Assembly (NCBI GenBank): GCA_017542725.1
Contig: JAFXWR010000315.1
Span: 1 to 5,481 of the forward strand
Direction: 5' to 3'
DNA: 5,481 nucleotides
DNA from: Lachnospiraceae bacterium
GTDB taxonomy: Bacteria > Bacillota_A > Clostridia > Lachnospirales > Lachnospiraceae
Shown: one piece after another, positions 1-4,292 of the stretch
How the letters are laid out: every line of letters begins with the position of its first letter
Position numbering within the stretch: position 1 is the stretch's first letter
Translations under genes and position numbers: made by a program
The notes under the pieces: model-generated
What the model was told of the DNA's origin: nothing
What the model saw: only the letters and a program-made list of their open reading frames with translations
Database searches by the model: none

Positions 1-1
1 A

Positions 2-427
2 TTACAGACAAGACTTTATAATTTAATGGATAAATCTGTAGATATGCAAATACATTGTGCATTATATGAAATGAATAGTAATGATGGATGGCATGGCAAT
101 AAATTACCTAGATATTGGGTAACGATTGGAAAGAACATAGTATTTGATTATCCCAAGAATTTTGTGGGTACAAAAGTCGGAGAGATACAACATTATCCAT
201 ATATTACAGACATTGAAGATATAAGTAATTTAATTGAATCTTATATACAAAGACCAGTAGAAGATATATTAACTCCTTTTGAAAAGGATAAATGGGGCAT
301 TACAAATATTTTACGGGTTTGTGATAGACGAGTAGGTAAAAGAAGTTTACGAAAATTGAGGGATGTCACAACAGATGACGTATTATTAGGTGTAATAGAT
401 AAGCGGTTAGGTGAACTAGCCGTGTAA
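2..427 (+). CDS. Unrecognised mobile-element protein, 3' part (5' end outside window)
   Basis: Seen: an open frame runs from the left edge to TAA at 425-427. There is an ATG at 26, but no Shine-Dalgarno site lies before it and the codons upstream (reading LQTRLYNL) stay open to the edge, so the gene very probably begins outside the window and ATG 26 is an internal Met. The product is soluble, with no membrane segment. Numbered from that Met, residues 1-50 are rich in aromatic, His and Pro residues (MQIHCALYEM, KLPRYWVTIG, VFDYPKNF). Residues 55-85 include an acidic patch (YITDIEDISNLIESYI), and residues 88-130 are basic and probably helical (WGITNILRVCDRRVGKRSLRKL), which could contact nucleic acid. 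I have a faint memory of similar uncharacterised proteins in clostridial phages, but no function can be assigned. Coding confidence is high; identity is unknown. Confidence 0.8.
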   Translation, partial: LQTRLYNLMDKSVDMQIHCALYEMNSNDGWHGNKLPRYWVTIGKNIVFDYPKNFVGTKVGEIQHYPYITDIEDISNLIESYIQRPVEDILTPFEKDKWGITNILRVCDRRVGKRSLRKLRDVTTDDVLLGVIDKRLGELAV

Positions 428-645
428 GACATTCAGCAAATATTCAAAATGGTGCGTTATATAAGAGAATTGCAAGAGAGTCTATTTTTGTAGGCATCTT
501 GTAATAATATATGGGTCAATGCAGAGGATGGTAGTTAGTGCGTAAAGCTAAAGATAGTAGTGAGAGTGCTATTAATGTTGCAGCTATGGAGGTCGTTACT
601 CCCTTGACCTAATCAAATAAAATCAAATCGAAGAGAGGTATGATT
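428..645 (+). other. Gene-poor stretch with remnant-like reading frames
   Basis: No frame here has a good start, a ribosome binding site and a plausible length together. Two pieces look protein-like. One is open from the end of the preceding gene to TAA near 505 and includes NGALYKRIARESIFVGIL, with no start codon. The other reads VRKAKDSSESAINVAAMEVV and continues to TAA at 610-612; it could begin at GTG 538, with GAGG at 524-527 about ten bases before it, giving 24 residues. The second piece is also in frame with ATG 511, separated from it by one TAG at 532-534. A weak inverted repeat AGGTC/GACCT (590-594/606-610) has no T-run after it and is not a convincing terminator. I read the stretch as decayed small genes rather than a regulatory region. 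Confidence 0.35.
538..612 (+). CDS. Possible 24-residue GTG-start micro-ORF or gene-tail remnant
   Basis: GTG at 538 opens a 24-codon frame to TAA at 610-612. GAGG at 524-527 lies about ten bases before it and could serve as a ribosome binding site. The strongest argument that this stop was once a genuine gene end is that TAATCAAATA, which includes the stop, recurs at 862-871, where it includes the stop of the next intact gene, and in both places an AGAGG site and a new start follow. The peptide resembles no family I know and has no distinctive motif. It may be the surviving tail of a longer gene whose 5' part has decayed. Confidence 0.25.
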   Translation: MRKAKDSSESAINVAAMEVVTPLT

Positions 646-864
646 ATGCAAACATTTTTGAGAGGACTATTAAAATATTTTGGAGTATTTTTCTTAGCCA
701 TAGTAGCAGGGGTAATAATAATGTTACTAGGCACAGGCGTATTGAGCTTGTTTTTTGGAATTGAGAGCATAGGTGTAACTCTTAAGCAATATCTTTTTGA
801 TTGCTTTATATTAGGGTGTTTCTTATTTGCCTTTGGAGACTATATGCCTATTGAATGGTATTAA
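646..864 (+). CDS. Small two-helix membrane protein (72 aa)
   Basis: The start is placed at ATG 646 rather than ATG 640: AGAGAGG at 632-638 is seven bases from 646 but only one base from 640. The 72-residue product is almost entirely hydrophobic. Residues 9-37 form a long apolar Gly/Ile/Leu/Phe segment and residues about 46-63 a second one, separated by a short polar turn (residues 38-45). The last residues (GDYMPIEWY) are polar or amphipathic. Lys and Arg at positions 6 and 10 come before the first helix. It is an integral membrane protein of unknown function. The next gene starts 27 bases downstream with its own ribosome binding site, so the two are probably cotranscribed. It could be holin-like by size and topology, but no lysis gene is nearby and I do not claim that role. 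Confidence 0.8.
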   Translation: MQTFLRGLLKYFGVFFLAIVAGVIIMLLGTGVLSLFFGIESIGVTLKQYLFDCFILGCFLFAFGDYMPIEWY

Positions 865-891
865 TCAAATATAAACGGAAGAGGTATCAAA

Positions 892-1161
892 ATGACAAAT
901 AGAGAAGTATTAAATACATTAAATAATCGAGAACTAGGTATATTGATGCGTAGTCTATTATTTAGACCGAGTGATTGGGTAAAAGGAACATACGCACAAC
1001 AACATTCTACACCTTCAGAGTTAAAGATAGAAACTTGGCTCAATGAACCTGCTGATGACTATAAAAATGTATGGGATTATGTACACGCAGTAAATAGTGA
1101 ATGGGAATCTTATAAGCAAAACCATCCAGAAAGTTATGCAGAAATGGCAGCTAATAACTAA
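892..1161 (+). CDS. Small MTNRE-type mobile-element protein (89 aa)
   Basis: ATG 892 lies seven bases after GGAAGAGG (877-884). The product begins MTNREVLNTLNNRELG and has TWLNEP at about residues 48-53. I recall this combination (MTNRE...LNN.EL... then WLN.E) from a very common family of short proteins in clostridial prophages; in the members I remember, a Cys-rich knuckle sits between the two motifs. Here the stretch between them (residues 20-47) contains no Cys at all, so any metal site has been lost or never existed in this branch. Residues 54-89 form an acidic, Trp- and Tyr-containing tail, probably helical. The product is soluble, and the family's function is unknown. The N-terminus resembles those encoded from 4293 and 4582, suggesting a shared family or a shared gene beginning. 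Confidence 0.82.
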   Translation: MTNREVLNTLNNRELGILMRSLLFRPSDWVKGTYAQQHSTPSELKIETWLNEPADDYKNVWDYVHAVNSEWESYKQNHPESYAEMAANN

Positions 1162-1178
1162 GTATAAGAGAATATATT

Positions 1179-1256
1179 ATGTCAAAAAGAAGTGTAGGGC
1201 TAGATAAAGCAAACACTAGAGATAAAGTGAGTGTTCTGTGGGGGAAAAGAGAATGA
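1179..1256 (+). CDS. Candidate 25-residue micro-protein, ATGA-coupled to the next gene
   Basis: ATG 1179 has AAGAG (1166-1170) eight bases upstream and opens a 25-codon frame that ends in TGA at 1254-1256. That TGA overlaps the ATG of the next gene (1253-1255) in the classic ATGA arrangement, which usually signals translational coupling. The peptide begins MSKRSVGLDKANTRDK and ends VLWGKRE; it is strongly basic and has no membrane segment. The frame fills an otherwise unexplained gap between two genes in an operon with few gaps. It is too short for composition to prove coding. Alternatively it is a leader peptide whose translation feeds ribosomes to the following gene, or chance. Confidence 0.45.
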   Translation: MSKRSVGLDKANTRDKVSVLWGKRE

Positions 1257-1414
1257 GGGTAGTAAAAACGGTAGATGTATATTTAGACGTTGAGAATGAG
1301 AAAGACCAAATAGAAAAATATCGTAAAGACCCTAGTCTTGTAGAAGTTGGACACGTTTATTTTGAAAATAAGTGGTGTATACAGTTTGAAAAGGTGATAC
1401 AGAAAAGAGGTTGA
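1253..1414 (+). CDS. Small unknown protein (53 aa)
   Basis: ATG 1253 starts a 53-codon frame ending in TGA at 1412-1414. A G-rich site (GGGGGA, 1240-1245, followed by AAGAG) provides a ribosome binding site about seven bases away. The product begins MRVVKTVDVYLDVENEK and continues through DPSLVEVGHVYFENKWCI to a basic end (QKRG). The alternating pattern suggests a small beta-alpha-beta fold: strand 3-12, helix 16-25, then strands 29-37 and 40-48. There is no membrane segment and no recognised motif. It is linked on both sides: its start overlaps the stop of the upstream 25-codon frame, and its stop lies two bases before the ATG of the next gene, whose ribosome binding site AAAGAGG is inside its last codons. 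This tight packing supports it being real. Confidence 0.65.
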   Translation: MRVVKTVDVYLDVENEKDQIEKYRKDPSLVEVGHVYFENKWCIQFEKVIQKRG

Positions 1415-1416
1415 TT

Positions 1417-1842
1417 ATGGCATCTGAGTCTATTACACATATTGATGAACAGAATGATTATAACAAGAGTGAGCTTCTTGGAACAATAAAAGACATTATA
1501 GCTACATTTTTTAGTACAATACTTATTATAATTATATGGATTTGTATGATGATAGTTTTGATACGTAAAGATGTAAATGGTTTTGGTTCAGAAGTTCTTA
1601 CTCCGATTCTTTATGATACAAAGGTTAATTGGATTTTACCAAAAGGTTCTATTGAAGAACAAGAATTTAAAGCAGAGTATAGAAAAGAATATCCGAAGGA
1701 TTATTCAAAGAGACCAAAGGGTTCTGTAGAAACTCTCGAAGAGGCTAGGGTGTATGTAGAGGATTTGCAAGACTATTGTGAACAGTTAGAAAATGAAAAT
1801 GATACGTTGAAACAACAGCTTTTTGAGTTAGAGAAAAAGTAA
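1417..1842 (+). CDS. Membrane-anchored protein with C-terminal coiled coil (141 aa)
   Basis: The start is ATG 1417, six bases after AAAGAGG (1404-1410); the TTG at 1411 sits directly against that site and is unlikely to be used. Domains in order: a polar, acidic N-terminus (1-22); one strong transmembrane helix (about 27-49, Ile-rich) closed by Arg50-Lys51; a segment SEVLTPILYDTKVNWILP (58-75); a charged stretch with KEYPKDY (90-96); and a C-terminal region (about 104-141) with heptad-like Leu/Val spacing (VEDLQDYCEQLENENDTL), predicted as a coiled coil for self-association. The P-I-L...V-N-x-I-L-P segment reminds me of uncharacterised clostridial phage membrane proteins, but I cannot name a family. 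The charge after the helix suggests that the coiled coil is cytoplasmic. A decayed copy of this tail lies at 2156-2241. Confidence 0.82.
   Translation: MASESITHIDEQNDYNKSELLGTIKDIIATFFSTILIIIIWICMMIVLIRKDVNGFGSEVLTPILYDTKVNWILPKGSIEEQEFKAEYRKEYPKDYSKRPKGSVETLEEARVYVEDLQDYCEQLENENDTLKQQLFELEKK
1754..1842 (+). repeat. Direct repeat, copy A (intact, coding coiled-coil tail)
   Basis: This segment encodes the coiled-coil tail of the membrane-anchored protein and is closely repeated at 2156-2241. The copies share long blocks such as CTATTGTGAACAGTTAGAAA and GATACGTTGAAACAA. Copy A keeps six extra bases (GAAAAT, two codons) and an intact CAG where copy B has TAG. Confidence 0.85.
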
Positions 1843-1862
1843 AATAACGGAGGACTAAACAG

Positions 1863-2120
1863 ATGGATGCAGGAGTAAAGTTAGTACTGACAATTTTATC
1901 ATTCGTTGGCATAGGTCTATTACCAGCATTACTCGGTATGGATGGAGTAGCAAACATTTTAAGTAATGGTGCTGATGAACTAATAGCATTTGGTAACTTT
2001 CTATTAGTACATGACAATGCACTAATAGTTGCTAAGATACTTGTCTTTGGTATGTTTGGATGCTTTGCATTATATACTTTGATAGGTGTTGTAGCGTACA
2101 TAAAGGGAGAATTATTTTAA
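1863..2120 (+). CDS. Small two-helix membrane protein (85 aa)
   Basis: ATG 1863 follows GGAGG (1849-1853) by nine bases and begins 20 bases after the previous stop. The 85-residue product has two clear membrane helices: residues about 6-25 (VKLVLTILSFVGIGLLPALL) and about 55-80 (through KILVFGMFGCFALYTLIGVV). A 29-residue loop with Asp38, Glu39, His50 and Asp51 separates them. The size and two-helix layout vaguely resemble small pilin-like or holin-like proteins, but no signal-peptidase site or defining motif is visible and its neighbours do not support either role. It has no similarity I can see to the two-helix proteins encoded from 646 and 3521 beyond topology. Function unknown. Confidence 0.82.
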   Translation: MDAGVKLVLTILSFVGIGLLPALLGMDGVANILSNGADELIAFGNFLLVHDNALIVAKILVFGMFGCFALYTLIGVVAYIKGELF

Positions 2121-2133
2121 CTAAGATAACTAA

Positions 2134-2241
2134 CAACCCCCTTCCTTTAAGCGAAATGTAGAGACTTTGCAAGGCTATTGTGAACAGTTAGAAAATGATA
2201 CGTTGAAACAATAGCTTATTGAACTAGAGAGAACAAAATAA
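2134..2241 (+). pseudogene. Decayed copy of the coiled-coil tail with in-frame TAG
   Basis: From 2156 the DNA repeats 1754-1842. In the matching frame it reads NVETLQGYCEQLENDTLKQ, then TAG at 2212-2214, then LIELERTK and TAA at 2239-2241. The intact copy reads VEDLQDYCEQLENENDTL, continuing KQQ, so the TAG replaces the second Gln of that pair (a CAG to TAG change), and two codons are missing. The frame is open only back to 2134, has no ATG, and lacks the membrane helix and the middle domain, so it is best read as a 5'-truncated remnant. It ends just before the ribosome binding site of the 2254 gene. The only other reading is that TAG is translated as Gln here; even then the frame has no start. 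Confidence 0.75.
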
Positions 2242-2253
2242 AGGAGAAAATAA

Positions 2254-2847
2254 ATGGGCGAAGAGGTAAAAAAAGATACTGGTATTAATCAGATGGTAAC
2301 TGGTACGGAATTACATGTTGGTCATCGTGGTGCTTTGGGTTTTACGTGTGATGAAAGTAAATATCCAATAAAGGATAGTGAGTTTGATTTAGGTAATAGT
2401 GAAATCGCTATTGCACCTAATAAACGTCAAGCTATTACTGAGTATAGACTTTCTATAAAGGGTAAACGCTTTCGTCCTGTAATAGCCACAATAGATTTTC
2501 ATAAGGTACATGATTTGTATTTGGAATTATGCTATGCCTATTATATGCTTCGTTTGGGTGAGTATGATTTTGTTAGAGTTATCAATTTACCCAAGAGGAA
2601 TTTAGAGGGTTTATTGAATAGAGGAACAGACGAATGGCCTAATCCCCATGATATACAGACCACAAATGGCGTATTTCTATTTGAACTAGAGTCTAATGGT
2701 ATGTTGCAAGATATAATGGTGTATTTAGCACAGCTTAGAATAAATGATGAATTGTGGACAGTAAAAGCAATTGATGAAAATACACCTCGTTATAGTCCTA
2801 AAGAAATAGAAGCAGTTTTTGAGTTGTTTTATTACGAAGGTATTTAA
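2254..2847 (+). CDS. Unknown soluble protein (197 aa)
   Basis: ATG 2254 lies seven bases after AAGGAG (2241-2246). The 197-residue product is soluble, with no signal peptide or membrane helix. Visible elements are a charged N-terminus (MGEEVKKDTG), a His/Gly segment (ELHVGHRGALGF, 19-30), a beta-looking central region (ITEYRLSIKGKRFRPVIATI, about 61-80), a Tyr- and Leu-rich helix following DFHKVHDLYLELCYAYYM, a basic PKRNLEGLLNRG segment, and an acidic C-terminus (SPKEIEAVFELFYYEGI). I do not recognise the family, and no catalytic motif stands out. It is the longest complete gene in the window, and its codon usage looks like that of its neighbours. The next gene begins 15 bases after its stop, so the two are very likely cotranscribed. 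Confidence 0.85.
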   Translation: MGEEVKKDTGINQMVTGTELHVGHRGALGFTCDESKYPIKDSEFDLGNSEIAIAPNKRQAITEYRLSIKGKRFRPVIATIDFHKVHDLYLELCYAYYMLRLGEYDFVRVINLPKRNLEGLLNRGTDEWPNPHDIQTTNGVFLFELESNGMLQDIMVYLAQLRINDELWTVKAIDENTPRYSPKEIEAVFELFYYEGI

Positions 2848-2862
2848 GAAAAGAGGACAATA

Positions 2863-3099
2863 ATGCGTTGTTATAATTGTAAAGCATCTTGTACGGTACA
2901 TTATTCTGAAAGCTATGAAACAGATTGGTATTGTCATGCTGGTGTTTCAGAAGATGAAATGAATGAAGATAGAAATGGTGATTTGGGTTGTAATCTAAAG
3001 GCTAAAACTATACAAGAACGAATTAATTTTAATGAGCGAGCATGGTTAAAAGATAAAGAAGATTTTGTAAATTGGATGCAAAAGCAAGGAAATATATAA
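2863..3099 (+). CDS. Cys-rich, probable zinc-binding small protein (78 aa)
   Basis: ATG 2863 is six bases after AAGAGG (2851-2856). The N-terminal half carries five cysteines, C3, C6, C10, C24 and C43, with a CxxCxxxC opening (MRCYNCKASC), then DWYCHAG and GDLGCNLK. C3, C6, C24 and C43 would make a plausible four-Cys zinc site; that is inference from spacing. The pattern CxxC, W-Y-C, an acidic EDEMNED stretch, then G-C followed by a basic KT.Q.R helix is one I recall from short uncharacterised proteins of clostridial phages. The C-terminal half (about 44-78) is charged and probably helical. There is no membrane segment. Its likely role is a small nucleic-acid- or protein-binding adaptor, unproven. 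The next gene starts 15 bases downstream. Confidence 0.82.
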   Translation: MRCYNCKASCTVHYSESYETDWYCHAGVSEDEMNEDRNGDLGCNLKAKTIQERINFNERAWLKDKEDFVNWMQKQGNI

Positions 3100-3114
3100 G
3101 AAAGAGGTATTGGG

Positions 3115-3324
3115 ATGAAACAGCAAAAGTTGTCTATGACAACTAAACGTAAACCACAAATATTGTGTATAGGAGAAGGTAGACGCACACAAGAATTGAT
3201 AAAATATCTTTTAGATAATCCTACAGAAGTCGTTATTGATTTAAAGGATAGGCAGATACCACCTGATATTGTAATTTATGATGAATTACAGGACTTAAAG
3301 AATGATAAATCGAGAAATAGATGA
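3115..3324 (+). CDS. Small unknown protein with beta-alpha-beta pattern (69 aa)
   Basis: ATG 3115 follows AAAGAGG (3101-3107) by seven bases. The 69-residue product has a basic N-terminus (KQQKLSMTTKRKPQ), then a strand (ILCIGEG, about 16-22), a helix (RRTQELIKYLLDN, 23-35), a second strand (EVVIDL, 38-43), a short DRQIPPDIVIYDEL segment and a basic end (KSRNR). The strand, Gly-rich turn, helix, strand order looks like a minimal half-Rossmann unit, but the protein is too short for a full nucleotide-binding domain, and no second half follows in any frame. It could be a stand-alone binder or regulator; no family recognised. It sits between the Cys-rich gene and the gene at 3349, with short spacers on both sides and its own ribosome binding site. 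Confidence 0.75.
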   Translation: MKQQKLSMTTKRKPQILCIGEGRRTQELIKYLLDNPTEVVIDLKDRQIPPDIVIYDELQDLKNDKSRNR

Positions 3325-3348
3325 AAATAAAGGGTAGGAGAGGTAATT

Positions 3349-3540
3349 ATGGAAAAAACTTGGAATTTAACTTTGCAAGCATGGAAAGAAGTTGAAGTAG
3401 AAGCAAAGACAAAGGAAGAAGCGATTCAAAAAGCATATGATGAAGTAAATGCTATGGATTGGGATGGTTGTGAAGTAGTCGATAATATGGTTACAAATTT
3501 AGAGACAGGAGAGGTGTTCTATGTTAAAGATAGCAATTGA
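3349..3540 (+). CDS. Small beta-alpha-beta protein, possibly DpnD/PcfM-like (63 aa)
   Basis: ATG 3349 lies just after AGGAGAGG (3336-3343). The 63-residue product opens with a strand, WNLTLQAWKEVEVEA, directly followed by a helix, KTKEEAIQKAYDEV, and then an acidic strand-like half with TNLETGEVFYV near the end. The 'VEVEA-(K/E)-(T/S)-xEEAI-x-KA' pattern is typical of small alpha/beta domains, including the DpnD/PcfM-like family found on plasmids and in restriction loci. The match is to the general pattern only, so I do not assign the family. It is acidic and soluble. Its last 20 bases overlap the next gene, whose AGGAGAGG site lies inside this coding sequence, suggesting that the two are translated in a linked way. 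Confidence 0.78.
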   Translation: MEKTWNLTLQAWKEVEVEAKTKEEAIQKAYDEVNAMDWDGCEVVDNMVTNLETGEVFYVKDSN

Positions 3541-3733
3541 TATTATAGGTTTTGCAATAATGGCAGTAGGTGTGTATCTTGAAGTAAAAACTTGTATTTT
3601 AATTAATAAGAACCCCAAACATGATGCAGGGGAGGCTTGTTTGTCAGTTTTTGTTTCGTTATTGCCAATATTAATAGGTGCTACACTATTCCTATGTAGT
3701 GATTTAGTAATACGATTTTTAACAAACCTATAA
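3521..3733 (+). CDS. Small two-helix membrane protein (70 aa), overlapping upstream gene
   Basis: ATG 3521 is six bases after AGGAGAGG (3507-3514), which lies inside the preceding gene; the two genes overlap by 20 bases in different frames. The product has two membrane helices: residues about 4-20 (IAIDIIGFAIMAVGVYL) and about 40-60 (through LSVFVSLLPILIGATLFL). A polar loop between them (21-39) contains NKNPKHDAGE and is mostly positively charged, followed by a short tail (DLVIRFLTNL). By the positive-inside tendency the loop would be cytoplasmic and both ends outside; this is inference. It is the third two-helix protein in the window and does not look homologous to the other two. Function unknown. 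Confidence 0.8.
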   Translation: MLKIAIDIIGFAIMAVGVYLEVKTCILINKNPKHDAGEACLSVFVSLLPILIGATLFLCSDLVIRFLTNL

Positions 3734-3747
3734 AAGTATTTAGACTA

Positions 3748-3798
3748 CTGATAAATCAAGAAGTATTTGAGAAGACGGTTAAATTATACGAAAGATGA
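3748..3798 (+). pseudogene. Start-less remnant copy of an MTNQEVFE-type gene beginning
   Basis: Sixteen codons read LINQEVFEKTVKLYER and then TGA (3796-3798). Bases 3753-3770 are identical to 4298-4315 in the gene starting at 4293, where the protein begins MTNQEVFE. Aligned by codon, the copy has CTG in place of ATG and ATA in place of ACA, then AATCAAGAAGTATTTGA unchanged. After the eighth codon the two sequences diverge. No ATG or close ribosome binding site precedes it, so it is probably not translated. Its stop codon overlaps the GATGAGG (3794-3800) that serves the following gene. Confidence 0.6.
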
Positions 3799-3810
3799 GG
3801 TAATAAATCA

Positions 3811-4257
3811 ATGAGAGAAGATGTAAGTCGTTATCTGATAATAGCTGGTATAATGTTGGTAGTTCTTGCAATTATAGGAAAGCTTTTTGTTCCTATGTCT
3901 AAATTAGTTTTGGCTCAGTTTAAAGGAGATACAGAACAATATGATGTAGCTCAGAATGAAGTAATGGAGGCTTATGATGAAATTTATGCGCCTGTAACTA
4001 ATGTTGTAGATGCTGTTGAGGACGCAAAACAGACTAAAGAAATGCAACTACAAAAGGCTATTGAGAATGGTTACACTTTATTTGTCAATGGAAAAAGGGA
4101 ACAGCTTGAAGATGTTGCTATCAAAAGATATAACTATTCTATAGATGACACTACTAAGTCAATATATTGTGAATCAAAAAACAGTAATAGCCTATGGTGG
4201 CTCTGCTTGTGCGGGTTATGCTTGGTTTTTGTTATAGTTACATTAAGAAGAAAATAA
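3811..4257 (+). CDS. Membrane protein with a helix at each end and a small central domain (148 aa)
   Basis: ATG 3811 is ten bases after GATGAGG (3794-3800). Residues 8-27 form a transmembrane helix (YLIIAGIMLVVLAIIGKLFV region), and residues 128-145 a second one containing WWLCLCGLCLVFVIVTL, followed by Arg-Arg-Lys at the C-terminus. Between them, residues about 36-85 are acidic and helical, and residues about 86-122 (NGYTLFVNGKR, then RYNYSIDD...SIYCESK) form a small beta-rich unit. I recall this 'ENGYT.(Y/F)V.G....Y..S.DD..K.IY' unit from clostridial phage membrane proteins, where it often follows a single N-terminal anchor; its function there is unknown. The basic C-terminus suggests that the tail is cytoplasmic, which would put both termini inside and the central domain outside. 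Confidence 0.85.
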   Translation: MREDVSRYLIIAGIMLVVLAIIGKLFVPMSKLVLAQFKGDTEQYDVAQNEVMEAYDEIYAPVTNVVDAVEDAKQTKEMQLQKAIENGYTLFVNGKREQLEDVAIKRYNYSIDDTTKSIYCESKNSNSLWWLCLCGLCLVFVIVTLRRK

Positions 4258-4292
4258 AATATGCTTAAATAGTAAGTAGGAGAATGGGTATA

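Noticed and set aside
241..432. Reverse-strand open frame opposite the first gene
   Set aside because: It lies wholly opposite a convincing forward gene, has no purine-rich site in front and a low-complexity, Ser/Thr/Arg-rich translation; a shadow frame.
590..610. AGGTC/GACCT inverted repeat as terminator or operator
   Set aside because: A five-base stem with an 11-base loop and no T-run; too weak to call.
511..612. A 33-residue gene from ATG 511 reading through TAG
   Set aside because: No ribosome binding site before ATG 511, and it requires TAG recoding that the rest of the window does not demonstrate; kept only as a note under the TAG finding.
604..623. TTGACC followed by TAAAAT as a promoter
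   Set aside because: The two elements are only eight bases apart, far from the 16-18 needed, and no properly spaced -10 follows TTGACC.
1745..2101. Reverse-strand 118-codon open frame
   Set aside because: Antisense to the end of the coiled-coil gene and most of the two-helix gene at 1863, both of which have good ribosome binding sites and membrane or coiled-coil logic. The reverse translation has no coherent domain.
2869..2877. Extended -10-like TGTTATAAT
   Set aside because: It lies in the first codons of the Cys-rich gene, with no -35-like element 16-18 bases upstream; expected by chance in AT-rich DNA.
2725..3188. Reverse-strand open frames opposite 2254-3188
   Set aside because: Cys/Phe/Ile-rich translations typical of the antisense of AT-rich genes; no start signals and fully covered by better forward genes.
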